Below, piece by piece: positions 1 through 10,749 of a stretch of 64,000 bases of DNA (positions are counted from its first letter, which is position 1; the number at the start of each line of letters is the position of its first letter). Position numbers and translations under genes: made by a program. Under the pieces are notes generated by a model that was not told the DNA's origin, did not search any database, and saw nothing but the letters and a program-made list of their open reading frames with translations. This stretch comes from Angiostrongylus vasorum (lineage: Eukaryota; Nematoda; Chromadorea; Rhabditida; Metastrongylidae), in NCBI GenBank assembly GCA_018806985.1, contig JADANN010000198.1:357501-421500 (forward strand), read 5' to 3'.

Positions 1-1560
1 GTTCGTCTCGCGTTTTCAAGCGTCCCGATGCATTGTATATATTGAACTTGCATAAATTTATATCGCTTTCCTTATGTCAAACTTTCTTGGAATGCTGTCG
101 ATAAATCCCTAACTTGTTATGCTTTCCAATCGGCAAGGTATTTTTCCATCATATAAATCTGGAATCAGTAACTTACATGGTTGGTTCTTCCTCGATCTAA
201 AAATGGTGTTAATTTAAACCACCAGTAGGGTTGTTTTTCTACTACAGCATCACTAATCGGTTAAAGCAACCATCCAGTGGTTTTCACCACTGCTTTCTTT
301 GTTCAGTTTTCTGATTCGCAAATGTTTGTCTTCCATTTCTTTAGGCCTTAATGGTCGGCGCGGCTGTCAAGCAGAGTATTATCGCCGCTGTTGGACGAGT
401 TTACGACGTCGGCCAAGTAATACTTGTGGGTGGAACTTCTTGAAAGCATGGAATGAGTCTTACTTGAATCGGTTCTGATGAGTTGCTTATGCAAGACGAT
501 ACACGAGGAGAGCAGCCAGGGAGTTAGACAGCAATCGATGAATTGCAAGCAGCCTCCACGTAACGGCAATCGTAGTAGATATAAGCGGCCAGTCCTACCT
601 GAGTCTCAGCAGAGGCTACCCTACCACTACGTCATCGCAAGCCTCTCCGCTAATAAACTTCTAAATACATCCGTTATACATAAAAATTCTCCGAGATGGT
701 AGCTGTCTTGGCATCTACTAGTATACTTCATATTTGCTCTGCACCGGAACGCATGGTGCCCTCGAAGAATGCTGTAAATCACATCGTAATATGAATTTTG
801 TTGCACATGTTACTGGTTCTGAAAGATTTCTTTCCTCTGTTCCCGAGAGAGCCTCCTTCCCATGACGTCATCACAATACTCCTTTAAACCGAAAGGAGGT
901 CTGTCTCCCTTTTGTAAAGTTTTCTTCTAAGATGCTGACGATAAACTACATTGATTTGCTCTTAGTTGGGCTTTTGTATGGAAATATCTAGTTACTTCTC
1001 AGTTTGGGTGAGGGTGATGGGTAAGGAATCTTTTCCCAATATTGTTGTTGTACCCAGATTATTCACCAGTTAGGTTTATGCGGTTGGCCACTGAGATTAC
1101 TTCGTTTCACCCTCTAGTATTAAAAACATTATAAGCAAAAATATACTTCTTGGTTATCTCATTCTACATTCGCGAGTGGCGCTCATCATCTTCTCGCCTA
1201 AAATATGTTAATTCACAAATCCCTGTCCATCACATTCATGGAAATACGACCTTATCATAAAAAAACAGTAAGCTTCATTAGAATCTCGGTCCTAAATATT
1301 TATAAAGATCTCTCTATTTTTTTATTTTAGATGAGCCATCTTCACATCTACTGCACGAATTCCAGCACATCTTGCATTCGCTTCGTTTCCCTCACATCCA
1401 TCGTCTGTGAAGGTCTTTGAGCTTTTGCGTGTGTGTTCGGCTATTACTTGAGAATTGTTGTCTTCTTCATGAATGCCCCTGAATGATGGTGGAGGCGATT
1501 CTCTATTAAATCATAGGATAGCTGCGCTAGAGCGTTCCTGCGCGGAACTGAAGGATTGAG
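1..1560. other. No recognisable gene
   Basis: I see no convincing coding exon, RNA gene or repeat here. The open frames are short, lack splice context and resemble no family I know. The stretch is AT-rich intergenic-type sequence. Confidence 0.5.
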
Positions 1561-1690
1561 GTGGTACCAGACAAGTCTGGTGCCAATATCCCCACCTCGT
1601 AGAAAAGAGCGGCTTGGTGAAGCCGGAGCTGGTTCGAACCCGCACCGTGCTCCTGATGAATAACGTCACTAGAACTGCGCTATCGGCCTC
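1561..1690 (-). repeat. SINE-B copy (tRNA-derived)
   Basis: Read on the minus strand, this begins with a tRNA-like head containing a box A-like GATAGCGCAGTT and a box B GGTTCGAACC, followed by a short body. Similar sequence recurs on the minus strand at about 9740-9842 and 17437-17562. A tRNA-derived SINE is the simplest reading. Its partner LINE cannot be told from the sequence. Confidence 0.65.
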
Positions 1691-1868
1691 ATTTTTATGA
1701 AAAATGATGCATACTAAATCATAATAAGTATAGAATAATAATTTTACAGTAGAATGGAAGTCCTTTCCTTATTATTCATGAAGATCCTATAGTAGTTCGT
1801 ATACATTTTGCGACAACAATATTAATACGTTCAAAAGCATCCAGGGATTCCAACACTTTCCAAGTGGT

Positions 1869-2135
1869 TCATTCTTGCACTTGCTTCGAACCTCCCCACA
1901 CCTGTTTATTGCCTTTTGCTCCCTGTTTTCGGTTCCTTGAATTTGTCACAAATCTGATCTTCATAGACACCACTGCACTAAATTGTGGCACCACATCAGT
2001 TGTACTTATAGATTCTTGATTGCGGTAAAATCGATTTCCGTTTGCAAATTGTTCCATAGCATTCACAAATGCAAATGGGTCACCACTGTAGTCTTTTATT
2101 GGAACCCTTCGAGTCTTCCGTAGTGTTGTAACCAT
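1869..2135 (-). CDS. Possible small exon, unrecognised
   Basis: An 88-codon ATG-initiated frame with a basic start (MVTTLRKTRRVPIKDYSG) and mixed, protein-like composition. A possible splice donor (GTACAA) lies roughly midway. I recognise no domain and see no clear trans-splice acceptor upstream, so this may be chance. It is listed only because it is the best open frame in the first 3.9 kb. Confidence 0.15.
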   Translation of the reverse strand: MVTTLRKTRRVPIKDYSGDPFAFVNAMEQFANGNRFYRNQESISTTDVVPQFSAVVSMKIRFVTNSRNRKQGAKGNKQVWGGSKQVQE

Positions 2136-3972
2136 TTTTTAAGCGAAATGTAAAAAAATAACGGACCACAGTTTCTAGATATCTAGTAAATTTAAGAGCT
2201 GTGAGATAAGTTTGTTATCCCGTCGGTCTTTTAGACTATCTGCGCTAAATTTTCAAAAAAGTAGAAGTGTGAGGAAAACATCTGTATGCAGTCATCTTGA
2301 ATTATTTTTCTTTAGCTAAACGTTTTATATTTATATGTTATTGTATCCATCAGCTTATACGAAGTTGTTACGAAGAGCTCTTTACCGTGGCCAATCTTCG
2401 GGCACCATTGCCTTCTTCAGAGATCTAGTGATTCGAATAAGTGCCATTCATTCTTCCGATGAAAGCCTTCGTAGTCTTATCGAGTCGAATTAGTAGCGTC
2501 TGGCAATGAGGTCGTTATTGGCACATTGGCATACCAAGCGAATAAGTACGAATTGTTGTGAAGAGGTGTAATCCAGTGAAGGCGTTTGCCAATGATTCAA
2601 TGGCGTTTTCTTCCTCACCTCTTTTTTTTCTCTCTTCCTTTTGGTGCGAAAATATGAGCAATCAAGCATTTGGGAGATTAAAGTGGATATTGCTCTTGGT
2701 TTAAAGAGTTCATTTACTTCTATCATTCAATTAGTTAAATTGTTTCCTTGTATTGAGCACTATTCTTTGTATGTGCTTAATTATTTGTCAAAAAAAAACT
2801 AGAAATCCAGAACTCCGTAAGGTCCTATAGGAAGAACTCATTAAATGTCCAATTAGAGGACAGGATTTATGACACAGCTACGTCATGAACAAAGCGTAGC
2901 CTCATCTCTCATATTATTTTCGCCTACATCTTCATATAGAGCAGAATGAAGGAAAAAAAGAATGAAGAAGAAAAGAAAAAAAGATGATGAAAATGCCTTT
3001 AAATGATTAGTTTCACTGACTCTGTCTCTCCACAACGTCTTTATCATGGAAGCCACTTCGTTACACAATTTGCCGTAACAATCTCATTGCATACCAGCAC
3101 CCAAGAAATCACTAACAATCATCTGAAAACTGTTGTCTGCTAAAAAGTTTCCGAATCCTGCACATCCTGCAAAAACCAGCACTCGCCCCTTGCCGTACGC
3201 CTCCACATATACAACCATTAGTTCCTAGTATAGTATTTAGTAGTAGTACTTTTTTAGTTAGTTCAAATAAAAATGCAGGAATAGTCAAGGATATGAGTAG
3301 AGCATGGCACTTGGTTTCTTTTAAAATTCCTACATTATACTTCTTTTATCTGGCTTTGGGGTGGGAATGTTAAGCTCCTTCTTGGCTTTTGTGTCTCTGA
3401 CGTTAAAAGGGACGTTTTGCTGTAGATAGCTGTTCCGACGCCCAGGAACATCGCCTAGACTCGGTGAAGCGGTGACTCATCGATGAACTTCATTGCCTGT
3501 CGATTCACGAAACTGTTAATTTGCGAAGGTTTTTTTTTGTAATGGCGTCATGGATATGTTTGGCAATGTGGACTGCATGTTAATTATATCTTTTACCATA
3601 TCGCTGGTAGTGCGACGAAAACTGGAGAAACATCCTTTATCGAAAAATACTGTATTAACAAACTTGTAAACGCTCCTCGAAAACGCACTAACTTATTGAC
3701 CAACGACCAGATTAAGAAGTAGGCCTTGCGAAAAGACATAGGCTTGTCTAGCCAAGTTCAAATTCGTCACGAAAGCTTTCCATCTGCATAATTCGTTCTG
3801 CTCCTTGGCTCTCGCTGTTCTGGCACTTAGACTCTGCGATATAGTAGAATTTTGGGGCAGTTGGCCAATTTTTTTCTTCTTGCTGTGGGATTCATTGCAA
3901 ATCTTAATAAATCCGACCACTCACTGCATGACTCCTGCATCCTGCGCACCAAATCTTCTATCTTCATGGGTA
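2136..3972. other. No recognisable gene
   Basis: AT-rich sequence with many homopolymer T and A runs. Open frames are short and without family resemblance. No RNA gene or repeat is recognised up to the foldback element. Confidence 0.5.
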
Positions 3973-5297
3973 TAGTAACTACTCTGTAAATAGTTCCTAT
4001 TCTCTACAATATCACATGTGTTCAATACTAAGTACTTACTTATAGCTATCTTAAATCTATCCATACATAATGTACAAGTCTTCATACCGTTTCGACGTGT
4101 AGTTTCGGTAGAAGCCTCTGCCATACCGGCTCACTTAATGTACTTCTCCGCAAATACCGTCATAACCTGGGTCAGAACTGTCTCTGACTCCCTCTGTGAA
4201 CCCCCCACCCATTGCGGACAGAATATAAAGAGCACCAGTAGCCATAGAAACTAGTGTGTGTGTCTGTCTTTAAATCTACCAGTGCCTGGGTTCCAACGCT
4301 CAGTGGTCGTCTTCCAATCTTCCAGTGTTCATCCATTCCCTCAGTTCCTCAGTGCTCCAACTCCAATGTCCGCCTAGCTTCCTTCAATTGTATCACTTGT
4401 TCTCATTTCATTCTCGCTCATATCCATCCAGTTAACCACATATCGTCACGTATTACATATTATTATTCTACTGTTGTTATTGCTATAAACTGTTATAAAC
4501 CAGACTCGAGGTTGTTCACGGCAGTTACGGAGAAAAGTCCCGCGTGGCGAATCCATACAAAGTCGAGCATTCCACGAACAGTTGGCGGACAAAAGACAAA
4601 TCCGACCAAATACCTAATCCACTGGCCAACTAGCATAAACTGGTGCCGTCACATATTACATATTAGCGAACTAGCACAAATTGGTGCCAGTGGATTACGG
4701 AGTTAGTCGGATTTGTCTTTGTCCGCCAACTGTACGTGGAATACTCGACTTTGTATGAATTCGCCACGCGGGACTTTTTTCTCCGTAACTGCCAAATCAA
4801 CAACCTCGAGTCTGGTTTATAACAGTTTATAGCAATAACAACAGTACAATAATAATATGTAATATGTGACTATATCTGGTTAACTGAATGGATACGAGCG
4901 AGATTGACATGAGAATAAGTGATGCAATTGAAGGAAGCTAGGCGGACACTGGAGTTGGAGCACTGAGGAACTGAAGGTCTGGACGAACACTGGAACATTG
5001 GAAGATAGACACACTCTGGGTTTCTATGGCTACTGGTGCTCTTTATATTCTGTCCGCAATGGGTGGGGGGTTCACAGAGGGAGTCAGAGACGGTTCTGAC
5101 CCAGGTTATGAGACGGTACATGCAGAGAAGTACATCAAATGAGGCAGTATGCCAGAGGCTTTTATCGAAACTACATGTCGAAACAGTATAAAGACTTGTA
5201 CATTATGAATGGGTAGATTTAAGATAGTTATAAGTAAATAGTTAGTATAGGACACATGTGATATTGTAGAGAATATTAACTATTGGAATAGTTACTA
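3973..5297. mobile_element. Foldback element, copy 1 (long inverted repeat)
   Basis: A 1.3-kb palindromic element. Its ends are TAGTAACTA-type terminal inverted repeats, starting TAGTAACTACTC and ending GGAATAGTTACTA. Almost the whole length is two arms of about 600 bp, each the reverse complement of the other. The left arm carries the block ending CCCATTGCGGACAGAATATAAAGA; the same block is inverted at about 5035-5065. The flank is TA on the left and CA on the right, consistent with a decayed TA target duplication as in Tc1/mariner-like MITEs. No transposase is encoded. Open frames in the arms mirror each other and are not genes. A second copy is at 55196-56525. Confidence 0.88.
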
Positions 5298-5299
5298 CA

Positions 5300-6835
5300 G
5301 CTTATGTGATACTGGCTGCGGGAACTATATCAGCGTCTGGTTCAATTCGTTGCTTATACGTGCCTCCTGTTAAAGGTAGCCGAGTCTCGATGGGATTAGT
5401 GTCATTCCCGACGGCAAAGTATTATTCAGAGGTATTCCCTCATCTAATACTTTTTGGCACATCTCGGCTACCGAGCAGGATTTTAGGATGAATAGAATGC
5501 TGCGGGTCGGATCTATTGAAAGAGGAATGTTATTCCGATGAAGAAGTTACCGATCTTCCACACTTAGGCTGCAGCGCTTTAATGGTTGTGTGGTCATCTC
5601 AGTTCTAGTCACCGCTATTTCATGTTCTGCTCCGTGAGTATCTCGCAATATTATGGAGGTGATTCCGTGTTTCTCTGTATTTGCTTTAGAATCTCCAAAT
5701 TTGTGAATTGCTAACTCCGTTGACTACACATCTTTTAATTGCAAGGTCTTGGCCAAATCGTTAGTAATAAGTGATCGATCTGCTGCCGTGTCTAGTAGCA
5801 CTTCTACTACCTCCTTTTTACTCTTATCTGGGTTGAGTACTATTGCTTGTGCCGCCCAAACTTGTGTCTCATTAGAAGTTACTGTATTGACCGTCGGCGG
5901 GGTCGTGCTCCTCCCTTTTGTTAGGTTGTGTGGTTTTGGTTTTTTCTCTTGGAGCTTTTTTCCTCTTTCTGCGGTTTAGGTCCTCTTGATAGGTGTTGGG
6001 GACATTATTTGCACTCGTGCAAGCGGTGGTATGAGGAATCGCAATTGTAGCAAAGATTGCGATCTTTTATCACTTGTACTCTTTCCTGTGGAGTTTTTTA
6101 TCGTATTACAGTCGATTGGTAAATGTCTTATCTTGTTACAATAGAAACATGATTGCGGTTTTTTCATGAATTTCATGTTCGCTGATGACTCGTGGTCTCC
6201 CCTAGTGAACTATTAATCGACGTATTGTTGCAGTCGTTTCTTGGTACTGGAGATTTGCCTAGTTGGCTTTCTGTTGTCAGTTCTTGGGCTATGTAGTCGT
6301 TGATTACTTGGAAGAGTTCCTCTGTTTTGGGTGTTTCGTCGATTCGGCATTGCTGTGTTTCTCGTAGAGCGTGTCATTGGATTTTTTTCCGTGAACTTTT
6401 TCAGTTGTTGTTGGAGATACATTTTATCGACTTGCTCTCCTTCATGACGTAGTTGGTAGACTATCGAGTGGAGAGTTTCGCACAATATTCCTTGGTCTTC
6501 TAGTCGCTCGCTATTTGCTTGTGCTCTGTGTAGCCTGTTCAATAATTGATTTATGAGGGCTTGCTTGTTGCCATACTTGGCCTTTAGATGATCTGTGACT
6601 ATGGGATAGGATTCCCGCGAAATTTCGTATCGCTTGATGAAATTTCTAGCCTTCCCATGAAGAGGGTTTAACAGATAGTTCATTTTGAAATGGTCGTCCA
6701 TTTACCTTGAATGGACGGAGTGCTCTAATGCTCCCCAAAATGCTTCCCATTCCCATATATCTCCATTGAAATTGGGGATGGGAATAGGTGAAAGATTTGT
6801 CACCGGTGGAGCGGTATGTGAGTCATTCTTAGCGT
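5300..6835 (-). pseudogene. BEL/Pao LTR retrotransposon remnant (gag and protease)
   Basis: On the minus strand the order is gag-like helical domain (about 6213-6835), CCHC zinc knuckle (about 6120-6150) and an aspartic protease start (about 5750-5830). The gag part contains NYLLNPLHGKARNFI, characteristic of the BEL/Pao gag (DUF1759-like) domain. The knuckle is CFYC-N4-H-N4-C. The protease has the retropepsin-type DTAADRS motif. An in-frame stop precedes the gag ATG at 6701, and frames shift between domains, so the copy is broken. No reverse transcriptase, integrase or LTRs were found; the left side abuts the foldback element at 5297. It is a transposon relic, not a host gene. Confidence 0.8.
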
Positions 6836-6869
6836 TTTTTTTGTGCTGTTTAGTTTATTCTTCAGCATC

Positions 6870-7700
6870 CTCTTTTCGCCGAAGATATCGTCATCTTCTC
6901 AAGAAGTACCAGTGAAGCAAAGAAGATGTAAATGAGCTCAACGTAGCGAGAACAAAGAATGCACTGCGCGTAAATAGGGACGAAAGTCCAGCTCATGAAA
7001 ACCCATGGTGCTAAGGCAAAGAGATCAAACCCGATTGCTCTCGGATTACAGAGACTACCTTGCACGTATATCTTAGGTGTTCAATGAACATGAAGAACAA
7101 CATGAACAAAGAACTAGGCAGAGCAAGAAGAACAGCATAAGCCGCATTCAGACCTCGCAAAGAAGCCACCGATCAACTAAAGGATCAGAATTCCCGTGTT
7201 CAAGTTTCAATAGACCTCCCAGCGCCTTGTTATGAAGTAGAGATGTGAGCTGATATTTCAGCCATGTCAAGAATACTGCGCTGTACTCACAGAGTGCTTG
7301 AACGATGTCTTCTGAAATATAAACACCACGCACAATATTTAGCAGGTATGCGAAGCTACGATCTGCGAAACCTGTCTCCGATACTCAGGAGAACACACAT
7401 TGATAGGGAAGCACAGTTAAGGCGGTCATTTGGTGAAGTCAGTAGATGATTGATGGCCAAAAAAGAACTGTAGAGTGTACGGATGCATGCGTCTCCTAGG
7501 GTCACCACCTATGCGTTGGGACTAATGTGTTCTTAACCAAAATCAAACCGATGTACTCGCAGCTGCAGTTGTTCTAAAGACCACGGTGTGAGACTCACAC
7601 TGGCCACCATGGACAGCGACTACGAGGCGAAGAAATGAATGGAGAATAACAGGAGTCAGCATAACTCGTGAAGATGCGACGTCCAAGTATCCAAGTAATT
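6870..7700 (+). mobile_element. RTE-1 LINE fragment, 3' portion
   Basis: This resembles the 3' half of the element at 24050-27024. It retains pieces of the post-RT region (a LKYKHHAQYLAGMRS-type stretch near 7310-7360) and the terminal CCAAGTATCCAAGTAA tail near 7680-7700. It starts inside the reverse transcriptase at the stretch corresponding to the FADD motif region. Frames are broken by many stops, so it is dead. Confidence 0.75.
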
Positions 7701-8014
7701 AAATGCTTTCAAACTTAGATATGTTGGGAATCAAGACTTTCAAAAAATCGAAAGTCAAATTTACAAGTTCTATAAGTTCCAAGGCAGCTGTGAACATGAG
7801 CGATATACTGTGGTACATAATCTTGTCATTTTGGGCGAAATCCTATTTGTACGCTTGATTTCGTTTCCAAAACATGGGCCCTGAATCAACAAATGGAAGA
7901 AATCCATGTCTTGAGCTCAAAAAGATCAGAATCCCATTTCAGTAAAACGGGAGAAATTTTGTCCTGTTGGCAAAGATGTGCAGATTCTATTTTTTTGTTC
8001 AAGTTTATCATCTT

Positions 8015-8290
8015 TCGCCTGTAGTACCGTTGATCGTCGAGTGACTCGAACGGTCGTCAGTGAACCTTTCATTTTTTCCTGTCGCATGCAAGAGTTGCCC
8101 AGTAGGTTCTGCTCACTCTAGGGACTCGTTAGGCATCATATCTTTCTTCTAGACTTTTCGTGAAGAACGCTGACCATCTGGTCGGTGGTCTTTCTGCAGT
8201 GCGTTTGACATCCCGGGGAATCCAGTCGCTAAAGGCTCTTCTCCATCGGTTGTCGTACATACGCATTACGTGTCCGACCCACATTATTTT
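8015..8290 (-). mobile_element. RTE-2 LINE fragment, 3' end
   Basis: The minus strand matches, with substitutions, the 3' coding end of the RTE-2 copies at 22190-23040 and 34560-34860: the WTLARD-type block and the 'RW..A..DW' block with 'GRPP'. A 5'-truncated, degenerate copy. Confidence 0.7.
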
Positions 8291-8349
8291 AATATTTTTG
8301 TTACAATTAATAAAATTCGCGATCCAGTGAGAGGTGTAGCTGTTCCCGA

Positions 8350-8450
8350 GACCGACTTTCTATTAACCTCACGATTTACCAAGTAGTTCGCTGTTTTCTT
8401 AAAGAACAAACACGAGCTTGTTACACAATAAAACTCAATAACAACCTCTC
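8350..8450 (-). repeat. Penelope-like element terminal-repeat remnant
   Basis: On the minus strand this matches the distal part of the PLE terminal repeat: CTCGTGTTTG followed about 50 bp later by GAGGTTAATAGAAAGTCGG. The same motifs occur at 36990-37083 and 39960-40043. The hammerhead part is missing here. Confidence 0.55.
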
Positions 8451-8459
8451 ATTTGATCA

Positions 8460-9340
8460 CCGAGAAAACAGCGATTATTTAAGGTGGTGATATAAAATTG
8501 AAAGCGCCCATCATTCTCACATCTCGTTACTCCTACAGAGGTCACGTCGTCGCGTAGTAGTTAGTTCTGAGAAGACATTCGTACTCCATCTGGTAAACCG
8601 GAGGAAAATATGGGTACGAATCCAGTTACTATTGAATTTTTTAATCCGAAAATCCTCTGTTTTCCCGAACAAGTAAAGAGTTGCAGATTTCTTGACGTCT
8701 CAGCTTTGAATGTAGTTAAGAAAGGGTGGAACCCGTCACCGAACTCCTCAATTTTCCGAGCAATTTAAGATGATGGAATGTCGTTCTATTAGGTATTGCC
8801 ATCCTTTTCGATGGCTGTGGAACAATTTACTCTTGCCACACTTAACCAATGTGTTCATTTTCTTGACATCAACCGTCTTAGCTATTCACTTCTATATTTA
8901 CGAAGTTTCGATCGTCCGATTCGAACTTTCTGAAACTTGTTCTATGCGAAATGATGGAGCTTCCATTGGTACGGGTTCCAGTGATAAAGAAACTGCTTAG
9001 ACAACTCCTCAACAAATAGGCAGATCTCACTCCTGTTGCATGGACAGTACTCCTCTTTGTGAGGTACTGATATATTCTTCGTGTTCTTGAAAGTCCTAAA
9101 CAGTTGCTTAGATGTTTTACTTCATTACTGAAAACAGACTTCTGTTATAAGCCATCATACAAACAAATCAGAAAACAGATTTGTGGAAAACCTTGCGGAT
9201 TTGGTCGGTAAACTTCGTTCTTCGTCAATAAAGCATTCACTGGAAGCCAGCCTTATGCTGTACGTGAAATCCAGGAACAGCACTCATGAGAGTCATGAGG
9301 AAATGTGTCCGTACAAATCACAACGTAATCACGTTTATTT
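8460..9340. other. No recognisable gene
   Basis: I see no supported gene. An 87-codon + frame at 9183-9446 runs straight into a SINE-C copy and is not supported. Confidence 0.45.
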
Positions 9341-9344
9341 ACTG

Positions 9345-9510
9345 CCTATTCTTTTTTTCATGGCAGGGTATGATGTGAAATATAAACACAATGATGCTGA
9401 GGTATTTGTAAAAGTCCGGACCACAGATGTCTGCAGTGGGAATTAAACACACTATTACCCTTTCGGGAGCTATCGTGTGCACCACCGCACCATGTGGGTC
9501 CTTCGTTTCG
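9345..9510 (-). repeat. SINE-C copy (minus), half of an inverted pair
   Basis: The minus strand reads as a tRNA-like head (GGTGCGGTGGTGCACACGAT, with a decayed box B) and the family tail TTTACAAATACCTCAGCATC. It lies head-to-head with the + copy at 9605-9735, so the two can pair as a hairpin. Confidence 0.7.
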
Positions 9511-9604
9511 CCTTTCGATGTCGATTCGTGCTCTCCAGATCAATCCCGTTGACGGGTGATTGCTGATAGCACCTACAAAACACGGCTGAAAGAAAGGCTA
9601 AACG

Positions 9605-9735
9605 AAGGACCTGCAAAGTGTGGTGGTGCACCGATAGCCCCCGGTAAGGTTAATAGCGTGTTCAATCCCCACCACAGGCACCTCGGTTCCGGAGTTGTGC
9701 AAATATCTCAGCGTCATTGCGGTTATGTCCGTACA
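9605..9735 (+). repeat. SINE-C copy (plus), half of an inverted pair
   Basis: The head GTGTGGTGGTGCACCGATAG is box A-like and GTGTTCAATCCCCACC is box B-like. They are followed by the shared tail TGCAAATATCTCAGCGTCATT. It runs directly into a SINE-B unit on the opposite strand. Confidence 0.72.
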
Positions 9736-9739
9736 ATTT

Positions 9740-9842
9740 TCCGACCCCGAAAAGATGAAAGGCTTGGTGAAGCTGGTGCGGGATCGAACCACCACCGTGC
9801 TCGTGATGATCGGCATCACTACCAGTGCGCTATCCGCTCTCT
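9740..9842 (-). repeat. SINE-B copy (tRNA-derived)
   Basis: The minus strand begins GAGCGGATAGCGCACTGGTAG (box A-like) and continues to GGTTCGATCCC (box B). Same family as 1561-1690 and 17437-17562. Confidence 0.7.
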
Positions 9843-10251
9843 AATTATATATGCATGTGTATGTATGTATTTATAATGCTTCATGTATCCTGCATTATGT
9901 GTTATGTACTCCTTATTCTCGGAAGCAATTATTAGCTCGTATAGTGCCTAGCTGAGGAACATTCAGTTCATTAAAGCACGTTTGCTATTGCGAACGGAAT
10001 GTTTTGAATTGCTTAGCTCTCGTCCACTTCCAGCTTTGTTGTGTTATAGAAAAAAAGGAAACGTTGTTAGAACTTTGTTCTTAAGCAGTTTTTCTTTCTA
10101 AAACGACGGCAATTCACTTGCAGTCCTTTGTGTTAGTGTCCTTCATTAAACGCGCTTCGCGTTGTCCCTTTTTCACTTTTTTTATGATTCGTAGTACTTT
10201 TAATGCTATGCAGTGACCAGCAGGGAGTACAACAGAAACAGAGACGATGTC

Positions 10252-10322
10252 GAGTATAAAGTGCATAAAATGAAGGCTCTAGAATAAAAAAAGGATAAAA
10301 AACTTGTGACATGGTCTCAAGA
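10252..10322 (+). repeat. Direct repeat, left copy
   Basis: GAGTATAAA, AATGAAGGCTC and CTTGTGACATGGTCTCAA recur in the same order and spacing at 10689-10749. The copies are about 437 bp apart in the same orientation. They could be short terminal repeats of a non-autonomous element spanning 10252-10749. Confidence 0.7.
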
Positions 10323-10688
10323 CAGAAACGAATCAGTGAAGCTTCATTCTGAAGCAGTACGTTGAAAGACTTCGTGTTTTATTTGTAGATACTCTATTTG
10401 TCAAAGATTTCAGTGGCACAAACTGAGCTCATAATAGTTCCTTGTTGTACAATCAAATGACCGTATTTCTTATAATCTCGAACGAATGTTTCCTTGTTTC
10501 AAAATTTCGAATTTTAGTCTACTTGAGCTGAAAACATTAAGGCTACGAGGACCAGCCGTAGAAGACTGGAAGGGCAGTAGCATCGAGGGATTGCACATCA
10601 ACAGCTGACGCAATACGTCCTAGTCGTTGTCCAAGTCATGGAGCACACGTATCCAGGTAATTCTTCACCTTCATTTTGAAAAAAAACA

Positions 10689-10749
10689 GAGTATAAAATG
10701 AAGGCTCCAGAACAAAAAGGGATAAAAATTTGTGACATGGTCTCAATAC
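10689..10749 (+). repeat. Direct repeat, right copy
   Basis: Partner of 10252-10322, slightly shorter because of A-run differences. The 366 bp between the copies encode nothing recognisable. Confidence 0.7.

Noticed and set aside
4254..4706. 150-codon + frame, with a similar minus frame at 4870-5121 and others at 55305-56242
   Set aside because: They lie in the arms of the two foldback elements, and the same sequence recurs inverted. They are by-products of the palindrome, not genes.
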